Shown: positions 9,512 through 18,499 of the stretch, piece by piece
How the letters are laid out: each line of letters opens with the position of its first letter
Position numbering within the stretch: position 1 is the stretch's first letter
Origin: Salmonirosea aquatica
GTDB lineage: Bacteria; Bacteroidota; Bacteroidia; Cytophagales; Spirosomataceae
Reading direction: 5' to 3'
Assembly: GCF_009296315.1 (NCBI RefSeq)
Contig: NZ_WHLY01000002.1
Location: 2,480,001-2,544,000 of the forward strand
DNA length: 64,000 nucleotides
Notes under the pieces: model-generated
What the model was told of the DNA's origin: nothing
Database searches by the model: none
What the model saw: the letters and a program-made list of their open reading frames with translations, nothing else
Position numbers and translations under genes: made by a program

Positions 9512-10123
9512 ATGGAAAACCTAGTTATTACCAAGCCGCTTGGCAAGGCCCGTATGTGCCCAAGTAAAATGGAGGTACTCTTCAAAAAGGTCGTGCAGGA
9601 AGGCGATTACATCGCCTATCGTGAACTGTTCACCCGCTACTACCGCTCTCTGTGTACGTACTCGATGCGGGTAGTCGTGGCCCGCGAAGTAGCCGAAGAA
9701 GTAGTGGCCGATGTCTTTGTGAAGCTCTGGAAAAACCGGGAGCAAATTGAAGTCCACACTTCATTTGAAGCCTACATTTTCCGGGCGGTACGTAATCAAT
9801 CGCTCGACTACCTCAAATTGAAACTTCACCGCGTACACGAGCGGGAACCCCTTGAAAGTATTCAGTGGAATTTGGCTTATGCCGATCACTACACACCCGC
9901 AGAGGAAGTGGCTTTCAACGAATTTTATGATCGCGTAGAGGGCCACATCAATGACCTGCCCCGGCAGTGCCAACTGATTTTCCGGATGAGCCGGGAAGAA
10001 GGCTTGCGGTATCGTGAAATTGCCGAAGCCCTGAAAATATCCATCAAAACCGTCGAAACGCAGATGGGCCGTGCCCTTAAGGTACTTCGTGAGCGCGTGC
10101 CGGAAAATCGTTTGGTAGCCTAG
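9512..10123 (+). CDS. ECF RNA polymerase sigma factor (sigma-70 family)
   Basis: I start it at the ATG at 9512 (203 residues) rather than the upstream in-frame TTG. Sigma region 2 is visible in the segment [16 protein letters not shown]...[13 protein letters not shown], followed by [13 protein letters not shown]. Sigma region 4 is the helix-turn-helix [20 protein letters not shown] near the C-terminus. This is the short Bacteroidota-expansion type of ECF factor. No anti-sigma (FecR-like) gene or TonB receptor follows, which is unusual; the next gene downstream is uxuA. It may respond to an unlinked regulator or act with genes elsewhere. Confidence 0.9.
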   Translation: MENLVITKPLGKARMCPSKMEVLFKKVVQEGDYIAYRELFTRYYRSLCTYSMRVVVAREVAEEVVADVFVKLWKNREQIEVHTSFEAYIFRAVRNQSLDYLKLKLHRVHEREPLESIQWNLAYADHYTPAEEVAFNEFYDRVEGHINDLPRQCQLIFRMSREEGLRYREIAEALKISIKTVETQMGRALKVLRERVPENRLVA

Positions 10124-10194
10124 GTACGGTAGAAGGAAACCTGTTTCGTCTTATCCAGTATACAGGTTATTTCGATTTATTGACTACACTTTAC

Positions 10195-11385
10195 ATGGCA
10201 CTTGAACAAACATGGCGCTGGTTCGGACCCAATGATCCGGTTTCATTGGCCGACATCCGGCAGGCCGGCGCTACGGGCATCGTTACGGCCCTGCACCACA
10301 TCCCGAACGGAGTAGCCTGGACGAAAGAAGAAATCGGAAAAAGGAAGGCCACCGTGGAGGCGGCGGGCCTTACCTGGTCGGTGGTGGAGAGTATCCCCGT
10401 CCACGAAGCGATCAAAACCCGAACCGGCGATTTTCGGCAATACATTAAAAACTACCAGGAATCCATCCAGAATCTGGGCGATAGTGGCATCGATACCGTA
10501 TGCTACAATTTTATGCCCATACTGGACTGGACCCGTACCGACCTCGACGCCCCCATGCGTGACGGCTCCACGGGCTTGCGCTTCGACGCCACGCAGTTTG
10601 CTGCCTTCGACCTGTATATTGTCCAAAGGAAGGAAGCCCAACATCTGTATACGGAACAGCAGCAATCGGCGGCCCGGGCCTGGCTCGATGGGGCCGATGA
10701 GGAAAGTGTGAACCGCTTGACGCGCAATGTCATTGCAGGATTGCCGGGGTCCGAAGAAAGTTTTACCATTGAAGAATTTCGGGAGGTACTGGCTACCTAT
10801 TCCTCGGTGGGCGATGCGGAACTACGCGCCAACCTCTACCAATTCATTAATGAAATTGCCCCCGTAGCTCAGGACGCGGGCGTCCGGCTTTCGATTCACC
10901 CCGACGACCCTCCTTATCCAATCCTGGGTCTGCCCCGGGTGGTAAGCACCGAAAAAGATGCCCGGGCGCTGTTGGACAGTTGCGATGTACTGGCCAACGG
11001 TTTGTGTTTCTGTACTGGTTCATACGGGGTCCGTGCTGACAACGATCTGGTAGGCATGGTAGAGCGGCTGGGTGATCGCATTCATTTTGTCCACCTGCGC
11101 GCCACGCACCGGGAGGCCGATGGCAGTTTTTACGAAGCCGACCACCTCAATGGCGACGTGGATATGTACAGCGTGATGAAAGCCCTGCTGCAAGAGCAAA
11201 AGAAACGGAAAAACACGGGACGGGCTGACCTCCGTCTACCGTTCCGTCCCGATCATGGCCATCGGATGCTCGACGACCTGAACGCCACTAAGCGAACCAA
11301 TCCGGGCTATACGGCCATCGGTCGCCTGCGCGGCCTGGCCGAGTTGCGCGGCCTGGAACTGGGTATCGAACGGAGTTTTTCATAA
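10195..11385 (+). CDS. uxuA: mannonate dehydratase
   Basis: This is a 396-residue TIM-barrel protein starting at the ATG at 10195; a TTG 15 bp upstream is in frame but family members begin at [14 protein letters not shown], as here. Other UxuA landmarks are [12 protein letters not shown], the internal insertion with the long helix around residues 140-200, [19 protein letters not shown] and HFVHLR. Reaction: D-mannonate to 2-keto-3-deoxy-D-gluconate plus water, with a divalent metal, in the cytoplasm. It is followed by uxaC, kdgK and kdgA on the same strand, so it belongs to hexuronate breakdown. The mannonate it uses should come from a fructuronate reductase not seen here. Confidence 0.96.
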   Translation: MALEQTWRWFGPNDPVSLADIRQAGATGIVTALHHIPNGVAWTKEEIGKRKATVEAAGLTWSVVESIPVHEAIKTRTGDFRQYIKNYQESIQNLGDSGIDTVCYNFMPILDWTRTDLDAPMRDGSTGLRFDATQFAAFDLYIVQRKEAQHLYTEQQQSAARAWLDGADEESVNRLTRNVIAGLPGSEESFTIEEFREVLATYSSVGDAELRANLYQFINEIAPVAQDAGVRLSIHPDDPPYPILGLPRVVSTEKDARALLDSCDVLANGLCFCTGSYGVRADNDLVGMVERLGDRIHFVHLRATHREADGSFYEADHLNGDVDMYSVMKALLQEQKKRKNTGRADLRLPFRPDHGHRMLDDLNATKRTNPGYTAIGRLRGLAELRGLELGIERSFS

Positions 11386-11406
11386 AAAATAGGAATATGT
11401 TCAAAA

Positions 11407-11438
11407 AGCTAATGGCTGATGGCTATTAGCTATTAGCC
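11407..11438. repeat. heptad array A, (RGCY-N3)x4-RGCY, uxuA/uxaC gap
   Basis: Five RGCY tetranucleotides (AGCT, GGCT, GGCT, AGCT, AGCC) spaced exactly 7 bp apart, with spacers AAT, GAT, ATT and ATT. Because RGCY is its own reverse complement, the array looks the same on both strands. It ends 12 bp before the uxaC start codon. Four sister arrays are present in the window. Confidence 0.8.
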
Positions 11439-11450
11439 TTATAAAGCCAA

Positions 11451-12881
11451 ATGACTGTAATTCAGCACAAAGCCCAAAAGACCTTCATTAACGAGGATTT
11501 TCTGTTGCGTAGCGAAACCGCCCGGCACCTCTATCACGACTACGCGCGAGACATGCCCATCATCGACTACCATTGCCACCTACCGCCCGACCAAATTGCG
11601 GAAGACAAGCAGTTTGAAAACCTGACGCAGGCCTGGCTTTATGGTGACCACTACAAGTGGCGGGCCATGCGAAGCAACGGCATCAACGAGCGTTACTGCA
11701 CGGGTGATGCTTCAGACTGGGAGAAATTCGAGCAATGGGCGGCTACGGTACCCTATACCATGCGCAATCCGCTGTATCACTGGACGCATCTGGAACTGTT
11801 ACGGTATTTTGATATTGACGTAATCCTCAATAAAGACTCAGCGCGGGATATTTACGAAGAATGCTCGGCCAAGCTGCGCAGTCCTGAGTATAGCGTGCGG
11901 AATCTGCTGCTGAAAATGAATGTGCGGGTGGTTTGCACCACGGACGATCCTACCGATTCGCTGGAACATCACCAGGCTATTCAGGACAGTGGCTTTGAAA
12001 TAAAGGTACTGCCTACCTTTCGGGCCGATAAATCCATGCTACTCATCGGCGACCCGAAGGCATATCGTGATTATGTGGAAAAACTTTGCCAGGTAGCGGG
12101 CGTCCAGGGCGATGGCGACTACGATAATCTGCTGGAGGCCTTGCAAAAGCGACACGAATTCTTTGCACGAATGGGCGGACGGCTATCGGATCACGGATTG
12201 GAGCACATTTACGCCACGCAATTTGACGACCAGGCGGCTTACGATGCAGCGGCATTAGCCTTGGCCGGTAGCGTACCCGACAACGACGCCCAGAATGCTT
12301 ACAAATCCACGCTGCTGTACGAACTGGCTAAGATGGATCATGCCAAAGGCTGGGTGCAACAGTTCCACCTGGGCGCTCTGCGCAACAACAACTCGCGGGC
12401 TCTACGCACGCTGGGCCCCGATACGGGTTGGGACTCCATTGGTGATTTCAGCCAGGCGCAGGCCCTTTCCAGGTTTATGGACAAGCTGGACTCTACGGAC
12501 CAACTGGCCAAAACCGTCCTGTACAACCTCAATTCGGGCGATAACGAACTGATCGCCACCATGGTGGGCAACTTCAACGATGGCAGTGTAGCGGGTAAGA
12601 TTCAGTTTGGCTCGGGCTGGTGGTATCAGGATCAGAAGGATGGCATGGAAAAACAGATGAATACTCTATCCAACATGGGGCTCCTCAGCCGCTTTGTGGG
12701 CATGCTCACCGATTCGCGTAGCTTCCTGTCGTACCCGCGCCACGAGTACTTCCGCCGCATTCTCTGCAACCTCATCGGTACCGATGTCGAGAACGGCGAG
12801 CTACCCAACGACCTGCCCTGGCTGGGCAAAATGGTACAGGATATATCGTACAACAATGCCAAGGAGTACTTTGGATTTTGA
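11451..12881 (+). CDS. uxaC: glucuronate isomerase (uronate isomerase)
   Basis: This is a 476-residue amidohydrolase-superfamily enzyme. The N-terminal PIIDYHCHLPP supplies the first metal-binding His pair; other UxaC landmarks are WLYGDHYKWRAMRSNGI, TDDPTDSLEHH, QFHLGALRNNN and SRFVGMLTDSRSFLSYPRHEYFRR, all present and in order. Reaction: D-glucuronate to D-fructuronate, and D-galacturonate to D-tagaturonate. It lies 65 bp after uxuA and is followed by a strong hairpin before kdgK, so transcription of the cluster may be graded. It is the entry point for glucuronate made by the inositol oxygenase encoded at 52.2 kb. Confidence 0.97.
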   Translation: MTVIQHKAQKTFINEDFLLRSETARHLYHDYARDMPIIDYHCHLPPDQIAEDKQFENLTQAWLYGDHYKWRAMRSNGINERYCTGDASDWEKFEQWAATVPYTMRNPLYHWTHLELLRYFDIDVILNKDSARDIYEECSAKLRSPEYSVRNLLLKMNVRVVCTTDDPTDSLEHHQAIQDSGFEIKVLPTFRADKSMLLIGDPKAYRDYVEKLCQVAGVQGDGDYDNLLEALQKRHEFFARMGGRLSDHGLEHIYATQFDDQAAYDAAALALAGSVPDNDAQNAYKSTLLYELAKMDHAKGWVQQFHLGALRNNNSRALRTLGPDTGWDSIGDFSQAQALSRFMDKLDSTDQLAKTVLYNLNSGDNELIATMVGNFNDGSVAGKIQFGSGWWYQDQKDGMEKQMNTLSNMGLLSRFVGMLTDSRSFLSYPRHEYFRRILCNLIGTDVENGELPNDLPWLGKMVQDISYNNAKEYFGF

Positions 12882-12932
12882 AAAGGTCATTCTGAAAGTC
12901 TTATTCCCATAATTCGGCTAAGGGAAACAGTA

Positions 12933-12978
12933 GGTATGGGTTTTCGGCGGGTTTCCAAACTTTCCGAAAATCCATACC
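12933..12978. other. strong intergenic stem-loop between uxaC and kdgK
   Basis: A 15-bp stem with one G-U pair: 12933-12947 (GGTATGGGTTTTCGG) pairs with 12964-12978 (CCGAAAATCCATACC) around a 16-nt loop. It is followed by a T-rich but interrupted stretch, so it may be a leaky terminator or an mRNA-stability element. Confidence 0.6.
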
Positions 12979-13017
12979 TTTGCTTTATCTAATAAAAACT
13001 AATTATCCGCTCAAAAA

Positions 13018-13049
13018 AGCTAATTACTAAAAGCCCTCAGCCAATAGCT
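13018..13049. repeat. heptad array B, uxaC/kdgK gap
   Basis: Same 32-bp architecture as array A: AGCT, TACT (one degenerate core), AGCC, AGCC, AGCT at exact 7-bp spacing. It ends 8 bp before the kdgK start codon. Confidence 0.75.
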
Positions 13050-13057
13050 CCCGATCC

Positions 13058-14053
13058 ATGGCCCAAATCGTTACCCTTGGCGAAGTTCTCATGCGCCTCA
13101 GTACCCCCGGTTTTTCTCGTTTCGAACAAGCCCGTTCCCTCGACGTAACCTACGCGGGGGGCGAAGCCAACGTGGCCTCGGCGCTGGCCTACTGGGGCCA
13201 CAGTACGGCTCACGTCACGCGCTTTCCCGACTCACCCATTGGCCGGGCGGCCGGTCAGTATCTGCGCTTCCATGGAGTGGATATTTCCCATATCCAATAC
13301 GGGGGGCCGCGTATGGCGGTGTATTTCTTAGAGACAGGTGCGGCCCTGCGCGGTAGTCAGATCGTATACGATCGGGCGGGCTCTTCCTTCGCTACCTGCG
13401 ATCCTGAAGTATTCGATTGGGACGATATTCTGAAAGACGCCACCTGGTTCCACTGGGCGGGGATTACGCCAGCCCTATCGCAGGAAGCCGCCGATGTCTG
13501 TTTGCAGGGAATCCAGGCCGCTCGTAAGAAAGGCATCACGGTTTCGGGTGATATATTTTATCGCTCCAATCTTTGGAAATACGGCAAAAAGCCTTCCGAT
13601 GTTCTGCCTGAATTGACCGCCGGAACGGATATCGTGATTGCCAACCATATCAATGTGAAGGAAATATTCGGCATCGAATGTACCGATTTCAAAGATGCGT
13701 GCGTAAAACTCCAGCAGGCCTTCCCCCAGGTGAGCCGCGTGGTCGATACGCACCGAACTTCCCTGAGTGCCAGCCACAATTTGCTGCGGGCTTACCTCTG
13801 GAACGGCAATGAAATGCTGGAAACCCCGGACGTGGACATCAATCCCATCGTGGATCGCGTGGGAGGAGGTGATGCCTTCATCGCCGGCCTGATTCACGGC
13901 CTGATCCGATTCGGCGACGAGCAGAAAGCCCTGGAATTTGGCGTAGCGGCCTCGGCCCTGAAGCATACCATCGAAGGCGATGCCCTTGTCAGTACCGAAG
14001 CCGAGGTGGAAGCCATCCGCCAGGGTGAAACCTCAGGGAGAATTAAAAGATAG
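13058..14053 (+). CDS. kdgK: 2-keto-3-deoxygluconate kinase (PfkB family)
   Basis: This is a 331-residue ribokinase-fold sugar kinase. The N-terminal GEVLMRLSTPGFSRFEQA and GGEANVASALAYWG form the substrate side, and the C-terminal DRVGGGDAFIAGLIHGL is the PfkB signature with the catalytic Asp in GGGDAF. Reaction: 2-keto-3-deoxy-D-gluconate plus ATP to 2-keto-3-deoxy-6-phosphogluconate. The assignment to KDG rather than another sugar rests mainly on its place between uxaC and the KDPG aldolase gene. Confidence 0.93.
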   Translation: MAQIVTLGEVLMRLSTPGFSRFEQARSLDVTYAGGEANVASALAYWGHSTAHVTRFPDSPIGRAAGQYLRFHGVDISHIQYGGPRMAVYFLETGAALRGSQIVYDRAGSSFATCDPEVFDWDDILKDATWFHWAGITPALSQEAADVCLQGIQAARKKGITVSGDIFYRSNLWKYGKKPSDVLPELTAGTDIVIANHINVKEIFGIECTDFKDACVKLQQAFPQVSRVVDTHRTSLSASHNLLRAYLWNGNEMLETPDVDINPIVDRVGGGDAFIAGLIHGLIRFGDEQKALEFGVAASALKHTIEGDALVSTEAEVEAIRQGETSGRIKR

Positions 14054-14064
14054 GTTTTCATTAA

Positions 14065-14096
14065 AGCTTTTAGCTACTGGCCTAGGGCTTTTAGCT
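14065..14096. repeat. heptad array C, kdgK/kdgA gap
   Basis: Five RGCY cores (AGCT, AGCT, GGCC, GGCT, AGCT) at exact 7-bp spacing, beginning 12 bp after the kdgK stop codon. Confidence 0.8.
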
Positions 14097-14152
14097 TTGT
14101 TACTATTCCAAGTGTTGAAATTTTTATATTTTTTGTCTCTCAATTTTCAAAA

Positions 14153-14184
14153 GGCTACTAGCTATCAGCTACTGGCCATCAGCT
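14153..14184. repeat. heptad array D, kdgK/kdgA gap
   Basis: Second array in the same gap: GGCT, AGCT, AGCT, GGCC, AGCT with spacers ACT, ATC, ACT and ATC. It ends 4 bp before the kdgA start codon, so it would lie in the translation initiation region. Confidence 0.8.
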
Positions 14185-14188
14185 AATT

Positions 14189-14857
14189 ATGGCCCATATC
14201 AACAAAGATACCGTCCTAAACTCCCTGCACGAGGGGGGCATTTTGCCGCTGTTTTACCACGACGAAGCCGAAGTGGCCATCGAGGTTCTGAAAGCCAGCT
14301 ACCGGGGCGGACTGCGGGTGTTCGAATTTACCAACCGGGGTGGCAACGCTTTGCAGACTTTTGAGCAACTGGTCCAATACGCCCACGAGCACCTGCCCGA
14401 CATGGCGATGGGCATCGGAACAATCTACGACGCCGAGTCGGCCAATAAATTCATTTACGCCGGGGCCGATTTTGTAGTGACACCCATCCTGAATACCGCC
14501 GTTGGTGCCGCCTGTGTGGCCGCCGAGGTACCCTGGCTCCCAGGCGTGGCCACGCTCACCGAGATATACAACGCCCGGCAAGCCGGCGCCGAAGTCGTGA
14601 AGCTATTTCCTGGCGAAGTGGTAGGTTCGGCTTTTCTGAAAGCGGTACGCGGCCCGATGGCTGACCTGAAAATCATGGTGACGGGCGGGGTACGTCCTAC
14701 AATGGAGAGTTTTAACGAGTGGTTTGGCGCGGGCGCCTACTGCGTGGGCATGGGGTCGCACCTTTTCCCCAAGGAGGTCCTGAAAGAAAAGAACTACATG
14801 TGGGTGGAGAAGAAAATTGCCGAGTGCCTGAGCTTTGTGCAGGAATTACGTGGGTAA
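14189..14857 (+). CDS. kdgA: 2-keto-3-deoxy-6-phosphogluconate aldolase (KDPG/KHG aldolase)
   Basis: This is a 222-residue class I aldolase with a TIM-barrel fold. The Schiff-base Lys138 is in EVVKLFPGE and the general base Glu46 in FEFTNRGG; GADFVVTP and MVTGGVRPT are family landmarks. Reaction: KDPG to pyruvate plus glyceraldehyde-3-phosphate, the last step of the uronate pathway encoded upstream. It is the last gene of the cluster; the convergent molybdoenzyme gene ends 12 bp away. The alternative name eda applies to the same family. Confidence 0.95.
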   Translation: MAHINKDTVLNSLHEGGILPLFYHDEAEVAIEVLKASYRGGLRVFEFTNRGGNALQTFEQLVQYAHEHLPDMAMGIGTIYDAESANKFIYAGADFVVTPILNTAVGAACVAAEVPWLPGVATLTEIYNARQAGAEVVKLFPGEVVGSAFLKAVRGPMADLKIMVTGGVRPTMESFNEWFGAGAYCVGMGSHLFPKEVLKEKNYMWVEKKIAECLSFVQELRG

Positions 14858-14869
14858 GTCATTTATTCC

Positions 14870-15679
14870 TTACAACCCTATATAATAGTCATAACCCCGT
14901 TCGGCCCAGTAGTCGCGCGGCCGCTCGTCGGTAAAAAATATCCGACCGATACGTTTTAGATTTTTAACTCCGTATTTCACCGGAATAATCAACCGCAAGG
15001 GCGCGCCGTGCGGCTCTGAGAGGGGCTGACCGTTCAATTCGTAGGCTAGTAAAGTTTGCGGATGAAGCGCACTAGCCACATCGATTCCTACATAGTAGGC
15101 TTTATCGGGCGTTTCCAGACCCATATACGCAAAAAGGTCAGCGGTATTATCAGGATGGGGTACCTCACCGCTTTTCGAACCGAGCTTATACTGAGTTAAA
15201 AAATCGGATAATCGCGCCCCGCCCCAATGCTGCACCTGACTCCAGCCTTCGATGCACTTGAATTCGTATATTATTTCGTGTTTGGGCAGAGCTTTTATAT
15301 CTTCCAGCGTTAGCTGCAAGGGTACCCCCTGAGGTACCTCAACCTGCAAACGCCAAGCTTCGGGCAGCGGACTTTTGAGACCAACGCTTCCATTGACCCG
15401 TGCCTTCTTAACGGCTTTTTCTATCTCAAAGGTAGGTACCAGATGGGTAGGACTGAAATAGGCCTGAGCTACCTGCGCGTTCACATCCAGCACCCGCCGC
15501 AGGGGTTTCCGAAGCGCGTACAGCTTGGGACTATTGCTAATCCATTTATATACACCCACGGGTACGGCTGCCGCCAAAGCAAACCAACCGAATGATTTGA
15601 TCATACGCCGGCGTACCTCCGACTCGGCCACATCGCTTTCCGGAAGATTTTCTTCTCCCAATTTTTCTGGCTGGCTCAT
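14870..15679 (-). CDS. molybdopterin-dependent oxidoreductase, sulfite oxidase/MsrP-like, membrane-anchored
   Basis: This is a 269-residue protein with one N-terminal membrane segment (about residues 28-46) and a sulfite-oxidase-type molybdenum cofactor domain. Cys142 in YEFKCIEGWSQ is the expected molybdenum ligand, and GGARLSDFL and HGAPLRLIIPVKYG are family motifs. It overlaps the cytochrome b gene by 4 bp (ATGA), so the two products are probably made together and form a complex that passes electrons between quinone and the Mo centre. MsrP repairs oxidised methionine in the periplasm; whether this one does so is not shown, since the partner is not an obvious MsrQ. Confidence 0.88.
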   Translation of the reverse strand: MSQPEKLGEENLPESDVAESEVRRRMIKSFGWFALAAAVPVGVYKWISNSPKLYALRKPLRRVLDVNAQVAQAYFSPTHLVPTFEIEKAVKKARVNGSVGLKSPLPEAWRLQVEVPQGVPLQLTLEDIKALPKHEIIYEFKCIEGWSQVQHWGGARLSDFLTQYKLGSKSGEVPHPDNTADLFAYMGLETPDKAYYVGIDVASALHPQTLLAYELNGQPLSEPHGAPLRLIIPVKYGVKNLKRIGRIFFTDERPRDYWAERGYDYYIGL

Positions 15680-16422
15680 GCTAAGGTAGGGCTAGGTGTT
15701 GGGTCACTGGTCGGGCCGCCGACCGTCGGCGGTTCGGCGCTGGGTGATTCAGGGTTTATGGGAGGCGTGCCTGATCTGATTACCTCGAATCCTGTCACCA
15801 TGGATTGGAAATTCTGCCAACCCGCCCGGACAACCTGCGCGATATGAATCACAAAAAACAGGACGAAGCCGATCGTGAGGATAAAATGTTCCAGCCGGGC
15901 CGCTTCGTAACCCCCGAGTAGACTGGTCAGCCACGCTAGTTGGGTAGGTTTATAAATCGCGTAGCCCGTCAGGGTCGATCCGACGCCCATGAGCATGATG
16001 GAGAAATACGCAATTTTCTGAGCCCCGTTGTATTTGATAAAAGGAGGCTGGGTTTTGCGCAGGCCCAGGTCGTACAATGTTACGTCGATGGCATCCCGAA
16101 ACGAGCGGCGGGTAGGTACCAGATGCCGCCACTCGCCGGAAATAAAGGTGTACCCTACATACAGGATTCCATTCAAGATAAACAGCCACATGAAAACCCA
16201 GTGCCAGGCCATGCCCTCGGCCAGGCGGAACGGAACGTACAGGAATTTATAGAAACCATCGGGGAAAAACGACACGATAGTAAAGGTACCTACGCGGATC
16301 GTATAGGGATCATAGGCCCAGTAAATCAACAAGCCGCTCCAGATCATGACAAACAGTACCGGGAAGTTGATCCAGTGGAACCAGCGGATGGCTAAGGGGT
16401 GCTTATGAACAACACGTTTCAT
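15676..16422 (-). CDS. cytochrome b561-type membrane subunit
   Basis: This is a 248-residue protein with about four membrane helices and haem-ligand His residues in RWFHWINFPVLFVMIWSG (first helix) and FVIHIAQVVRAG (last helix), as in di-haem cytochrome b561 and formate or thiosulfate reductase gamma subunits. The C-terminal 30 residues are a Pro/Ser/Thr-rich tail outside the family core. Its stop codon overlaps the start of the molybdoenzyme gene. Inferred role: quinone-linked electron carrier for that enzyme. Confidence 0.87.
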   Translation of the reverse strand: MKRVVHKHPLAIRWFHWINFPVLFVMIWSGLLIYWAYDPYTIRVGTFTIVSFFPDGFYKFLYVPFRLAEGMAWHWVFMWLFILNGILYVGYTFISGEWRHLVPTRRSFRDAIDVTLYDLGLRKTQPPFIKYNGAQKIAYFSIMLMGVGSTLTGYAIYKPTQLAWLTSLLGGYEAARLEHFILTIGFVLFFVIHIAQVVRAGWQNFQSMVTGFEVIRSGTPPINPESPSAEPPTVGGPTSDPTPSPTLA

Positions 16423-16693
16423 AGGGCAGCAGGCGTAAGGTCAAGTGCATCGATCATGGGCTTCTAACGAGCAGGGTTATTCAGTAAACACCGTCCGGGC
16501 TCGTATATACTACGTCGAATTTTCCGTAAAGGATGCGTGAAGTTCCTTTTTGTTATTTGGAACCCTTTTCTCCCTGAATCTTTGGGTTAAAATAGGAAAG
16601 AGGGTACCCTACTTCAATTTTTTTGTTAGCCCGCAGCCAAGCGCGATCATTCTCAGCAATTCCAGTTTTTTCTAATATCGATCTGTACAGAAT

Positions 16694-17260
16694 TCAGACT
16701 CTCAATACACCCCGGAACCCTCTGCCAGCATAGTAAGAATCCGCCCCATTGTGGTACATAAAGACTCTGCCGAAGCGGCGATCCCCGAAGAGAGCGCCTC
16801 CGAGCGCTCGGACAGCCGAAGGGGTTTTTATCCAACTCGACGTCTTCGTGTCAAACGCCCCAAGTTGCTGCAACTCCTGGTACTGTTCTTCGGTCAATAG
16901 CTCAATACCCATGGCATCTGCCACATCAAGTGCACTGTCTTGCGGTTTATGGGCTTTCATTGATTCCAGCGCTTCACGGTCGTAACAAAGACTCCTGCGA
17001 TCTTTGGGGCTTTCCGCGGAGCAGTCATAAAATGTGTACTCACCGGTTCTATCATCATAAGCTACCACATCTGGCGCACCGCCCGTCTCTTCCATTTCAC
17101 TGAGCGACCATAGTTTTTCAGGATTAGCTTCCAGTTTTGCCTGTATTGCATCCCATTCCAAATCCCGATGCCGGTTCATGTTTTTTTCGAAACGGGTTTT
17201 CAAGGCTCGAAGCAGTTCTTCCCGTTGCTCCGCTGGCAGTTCTTTTTTGGTACTATTCAT
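16694..17260 (-). CDS. DUF4256 domain-containing protein
   Basis: This is a 188-residue soluble protein that matches the DUF4256 family: EMEETGGAPDVV, EYTFYDCSAESPKDRRSLCY, ALDVADAMGIELLTEEQY and GALFGDRRFGRVFMYHNGA. The function of the family is unknown. It is the last gene of a four-gene minus-strand run (ArsR, SRPBCC, DoxX, this) with gaps of 6, 9 and 43 bp, an arrangement that recurs in Bacteroidota. Confidence 0.85.
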   Translation of the reverse strand: MNSTKKELPAEQREELLRALKTRFEKNMNRHRDLEWDAIQAKLEANPEKLWSLSEMEETGGAPDVVAYDDRTGEYTFYDCSAESPKDRRSLCYDREALESMKAHKPQDSALDVADAMGIELLTEEQYQELQQLGAFDTKTSSWIKTPSAVRALGGALFGDRRFGRVFMYHNGADSYYAGRGFRGVLRV

Positions 17261-17303
17261 ATCGGTTAGCTTTTGATTATCTTAATTGAATAGATCAGGT
17301 ACC

Positions 17304-17696
17304 TTATTGACTGATCGGAACGATTTTTCTGTCCGCCGGTCTGAAGTACCAGGATAGGGCCGTAAGGGTTAGCAGCAGCAAGGCCGGCAATAGTTCTGTA
17401 ACCGCATCGCCCAAAGCGATATGCGAAAATATCGCGCCTGTCATGGTAAAGAAAAAACCGGCGTACGCCCATTCCTTCAACAGGGGGAATTTGGGTAGGA
17501 GCATTACAAATACACCCATAATTTTCCAGACACCAAGTAGGGTCAAAAAATAGACAGGGTACCCTAAATGAATAATGCTGTCCGATCCCCCCGTACCCTC
17601 TTTCCCTTGGAATACCTGCAACGCCCCGGTTGATACCATCCCCAAAGCCAGCCACAGAGTAGCCACCCAGTAGATGATTTTATTTCTCCTGATCAT
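17304..17696 (-). CDS. DoxX-like family membrane protein
   Basis: This is a 130-residue protein with four predicted membrane helices (about residues 8-26, 46-67, 75-95 and 101-118), the size and helix pattern of small DoxX-like proteins. Specific function unknown. It sits between the SRPBCC and DUF4256 genes in the ArsR-controlled operon. Confidence 0.82.
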   Translation of the reverse strand: MIRRNKIIYWVATLWLALGMVSTGALQVFQGKEGTGGSDSIIHLGYPVYFLTLLGVWKIMGVFVMLLPKFPLLKEWAYAGFFFTMTGAIFSHIALGDAVTELLPALLLLTLTALSWYFRPADRKIVPISQ

Positions 17697-17705
17697 AGTA
17701 TGTTA

Positions 17706-18167
17706 TTATATTTTTCCTACCACGTCCTGTAAGCGGTTATGCGCCCAATTTAGCCCCTGGGCAAAGGGTAGCTGTACGATCTGATCCCTTTGTGCAATGG
17801 ATTTGTACACCACATGCATATTCAGTTTGCTGGTAGATTCGGTAAGCTTTTCAAATTCCAGGTACTCGATCCAGGCATCAAAAGGCGTATTCTCCATCTC
17901 AAAGGTCCGGGTGATTTTCTGGTTGGGAATAAATTCATGGATCACCCCATTGAATCCGTGTGCATTTCCCTTGGGATCGGTGGTTTCAAACTGATAGCTA
18001 CCGTGCTTTCTGCTTTCCAGCTTCAGTACCTTCGTACTCATCCATTGCTCCACAATCTCGGGCTCGACATAGGCTTTAAAAAGCATTTCCAATGGCAGAT
18101 CAAACTCTCTGGTGATCACCAAATCCTGTTTACCGTCTTCGGCATAGACTTCTGTCTTTCGTCCCAT
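17706..18167 (-). CDS. SRPBCC (AHSA1-like) domain protein, ArsR partner
   Basis: This 153-residue protein has the START-like fold of the AHSA1 group: TREFDLPLEMLFKAYVEPE at the N-terminus, the W-MSTK region, and the C-terminal helix PFAQGLNWAHNRLQDVV. Such proteins have a deep hydrophobic cavity and are often encoded right after an ArsR regulator, as here (6 bp gap). Ligand unknown. Confidence 0.85.
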   Translation of the reverse strand: MGRKTEVYAEDGKQDLVITREFDLPLEMLFKAYVEPEIVEQWMSTKVLKLESRKHGSYQFETTDPKGNAHGFNGVIHEFIPNQKITRTFEMENTPFDAWIEYLEFEKLTESTSKLNMHVVYKSIAQRDQIVQLPFAQGLNWAHNRLQDVVGKI

Positions 18168-18173
18168 ACGTTT

Positions 18174-18497
18174 CTACTTGTTGGAGTTGTACTCTTTCAT
18201 TAGGGTTTCCAGTTTATTAAACCTCTCGTCCCACATCTCGCGGAAGGGTTCAATAAAGTCGGCGACTTCTTTCATCTTGTTCGCATTGATTTGGTAGTAA
18301 ACCTCCCGGCCGTCCTGTTTCTGCGCCAATAATTGACACTCCGTGAGTATCCTGAGATGCTTTGAAACGGTCGGCCGGGCGGTATCAAAGTTCGCCGCAA
18401 TGGCACCCGCGGTCATGGATTGCGTAGCCAATAGTAACAGAATACCTCTGCGGGTCGGATCGGCTATGGCCTGGAATACGTCTCGTCGTAGATTCAT
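18174..18497 (-). CDS. ArsR-family winged-helix regulator
   Basis: This 107-residue protein has [17 protein letters not shown] at the N-terminus and the helix-turn-helix [20 protein letters not shown], followed by the wing QDGREVYYQ. No metal-binding Cys pair of the classical ArsR/SmtB sensors is seen, which places it with the SRPBCC-linked, non-metal subgroup. It heads the operon and probably represses it through the two operator copies just upstream of its start codon. Confidence 0.92.
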   Translation of the reverse strand: MNLRRDVFQAIADPTRRGILLLLATQSMTAGAIAANFDTARPTVSKHLRILTECQLLAQKQDGREVYYQINANKMKEVADFIEPFREMWDERFNKLETLMKEYNSNK

Positions 18498-18499
18498 TG

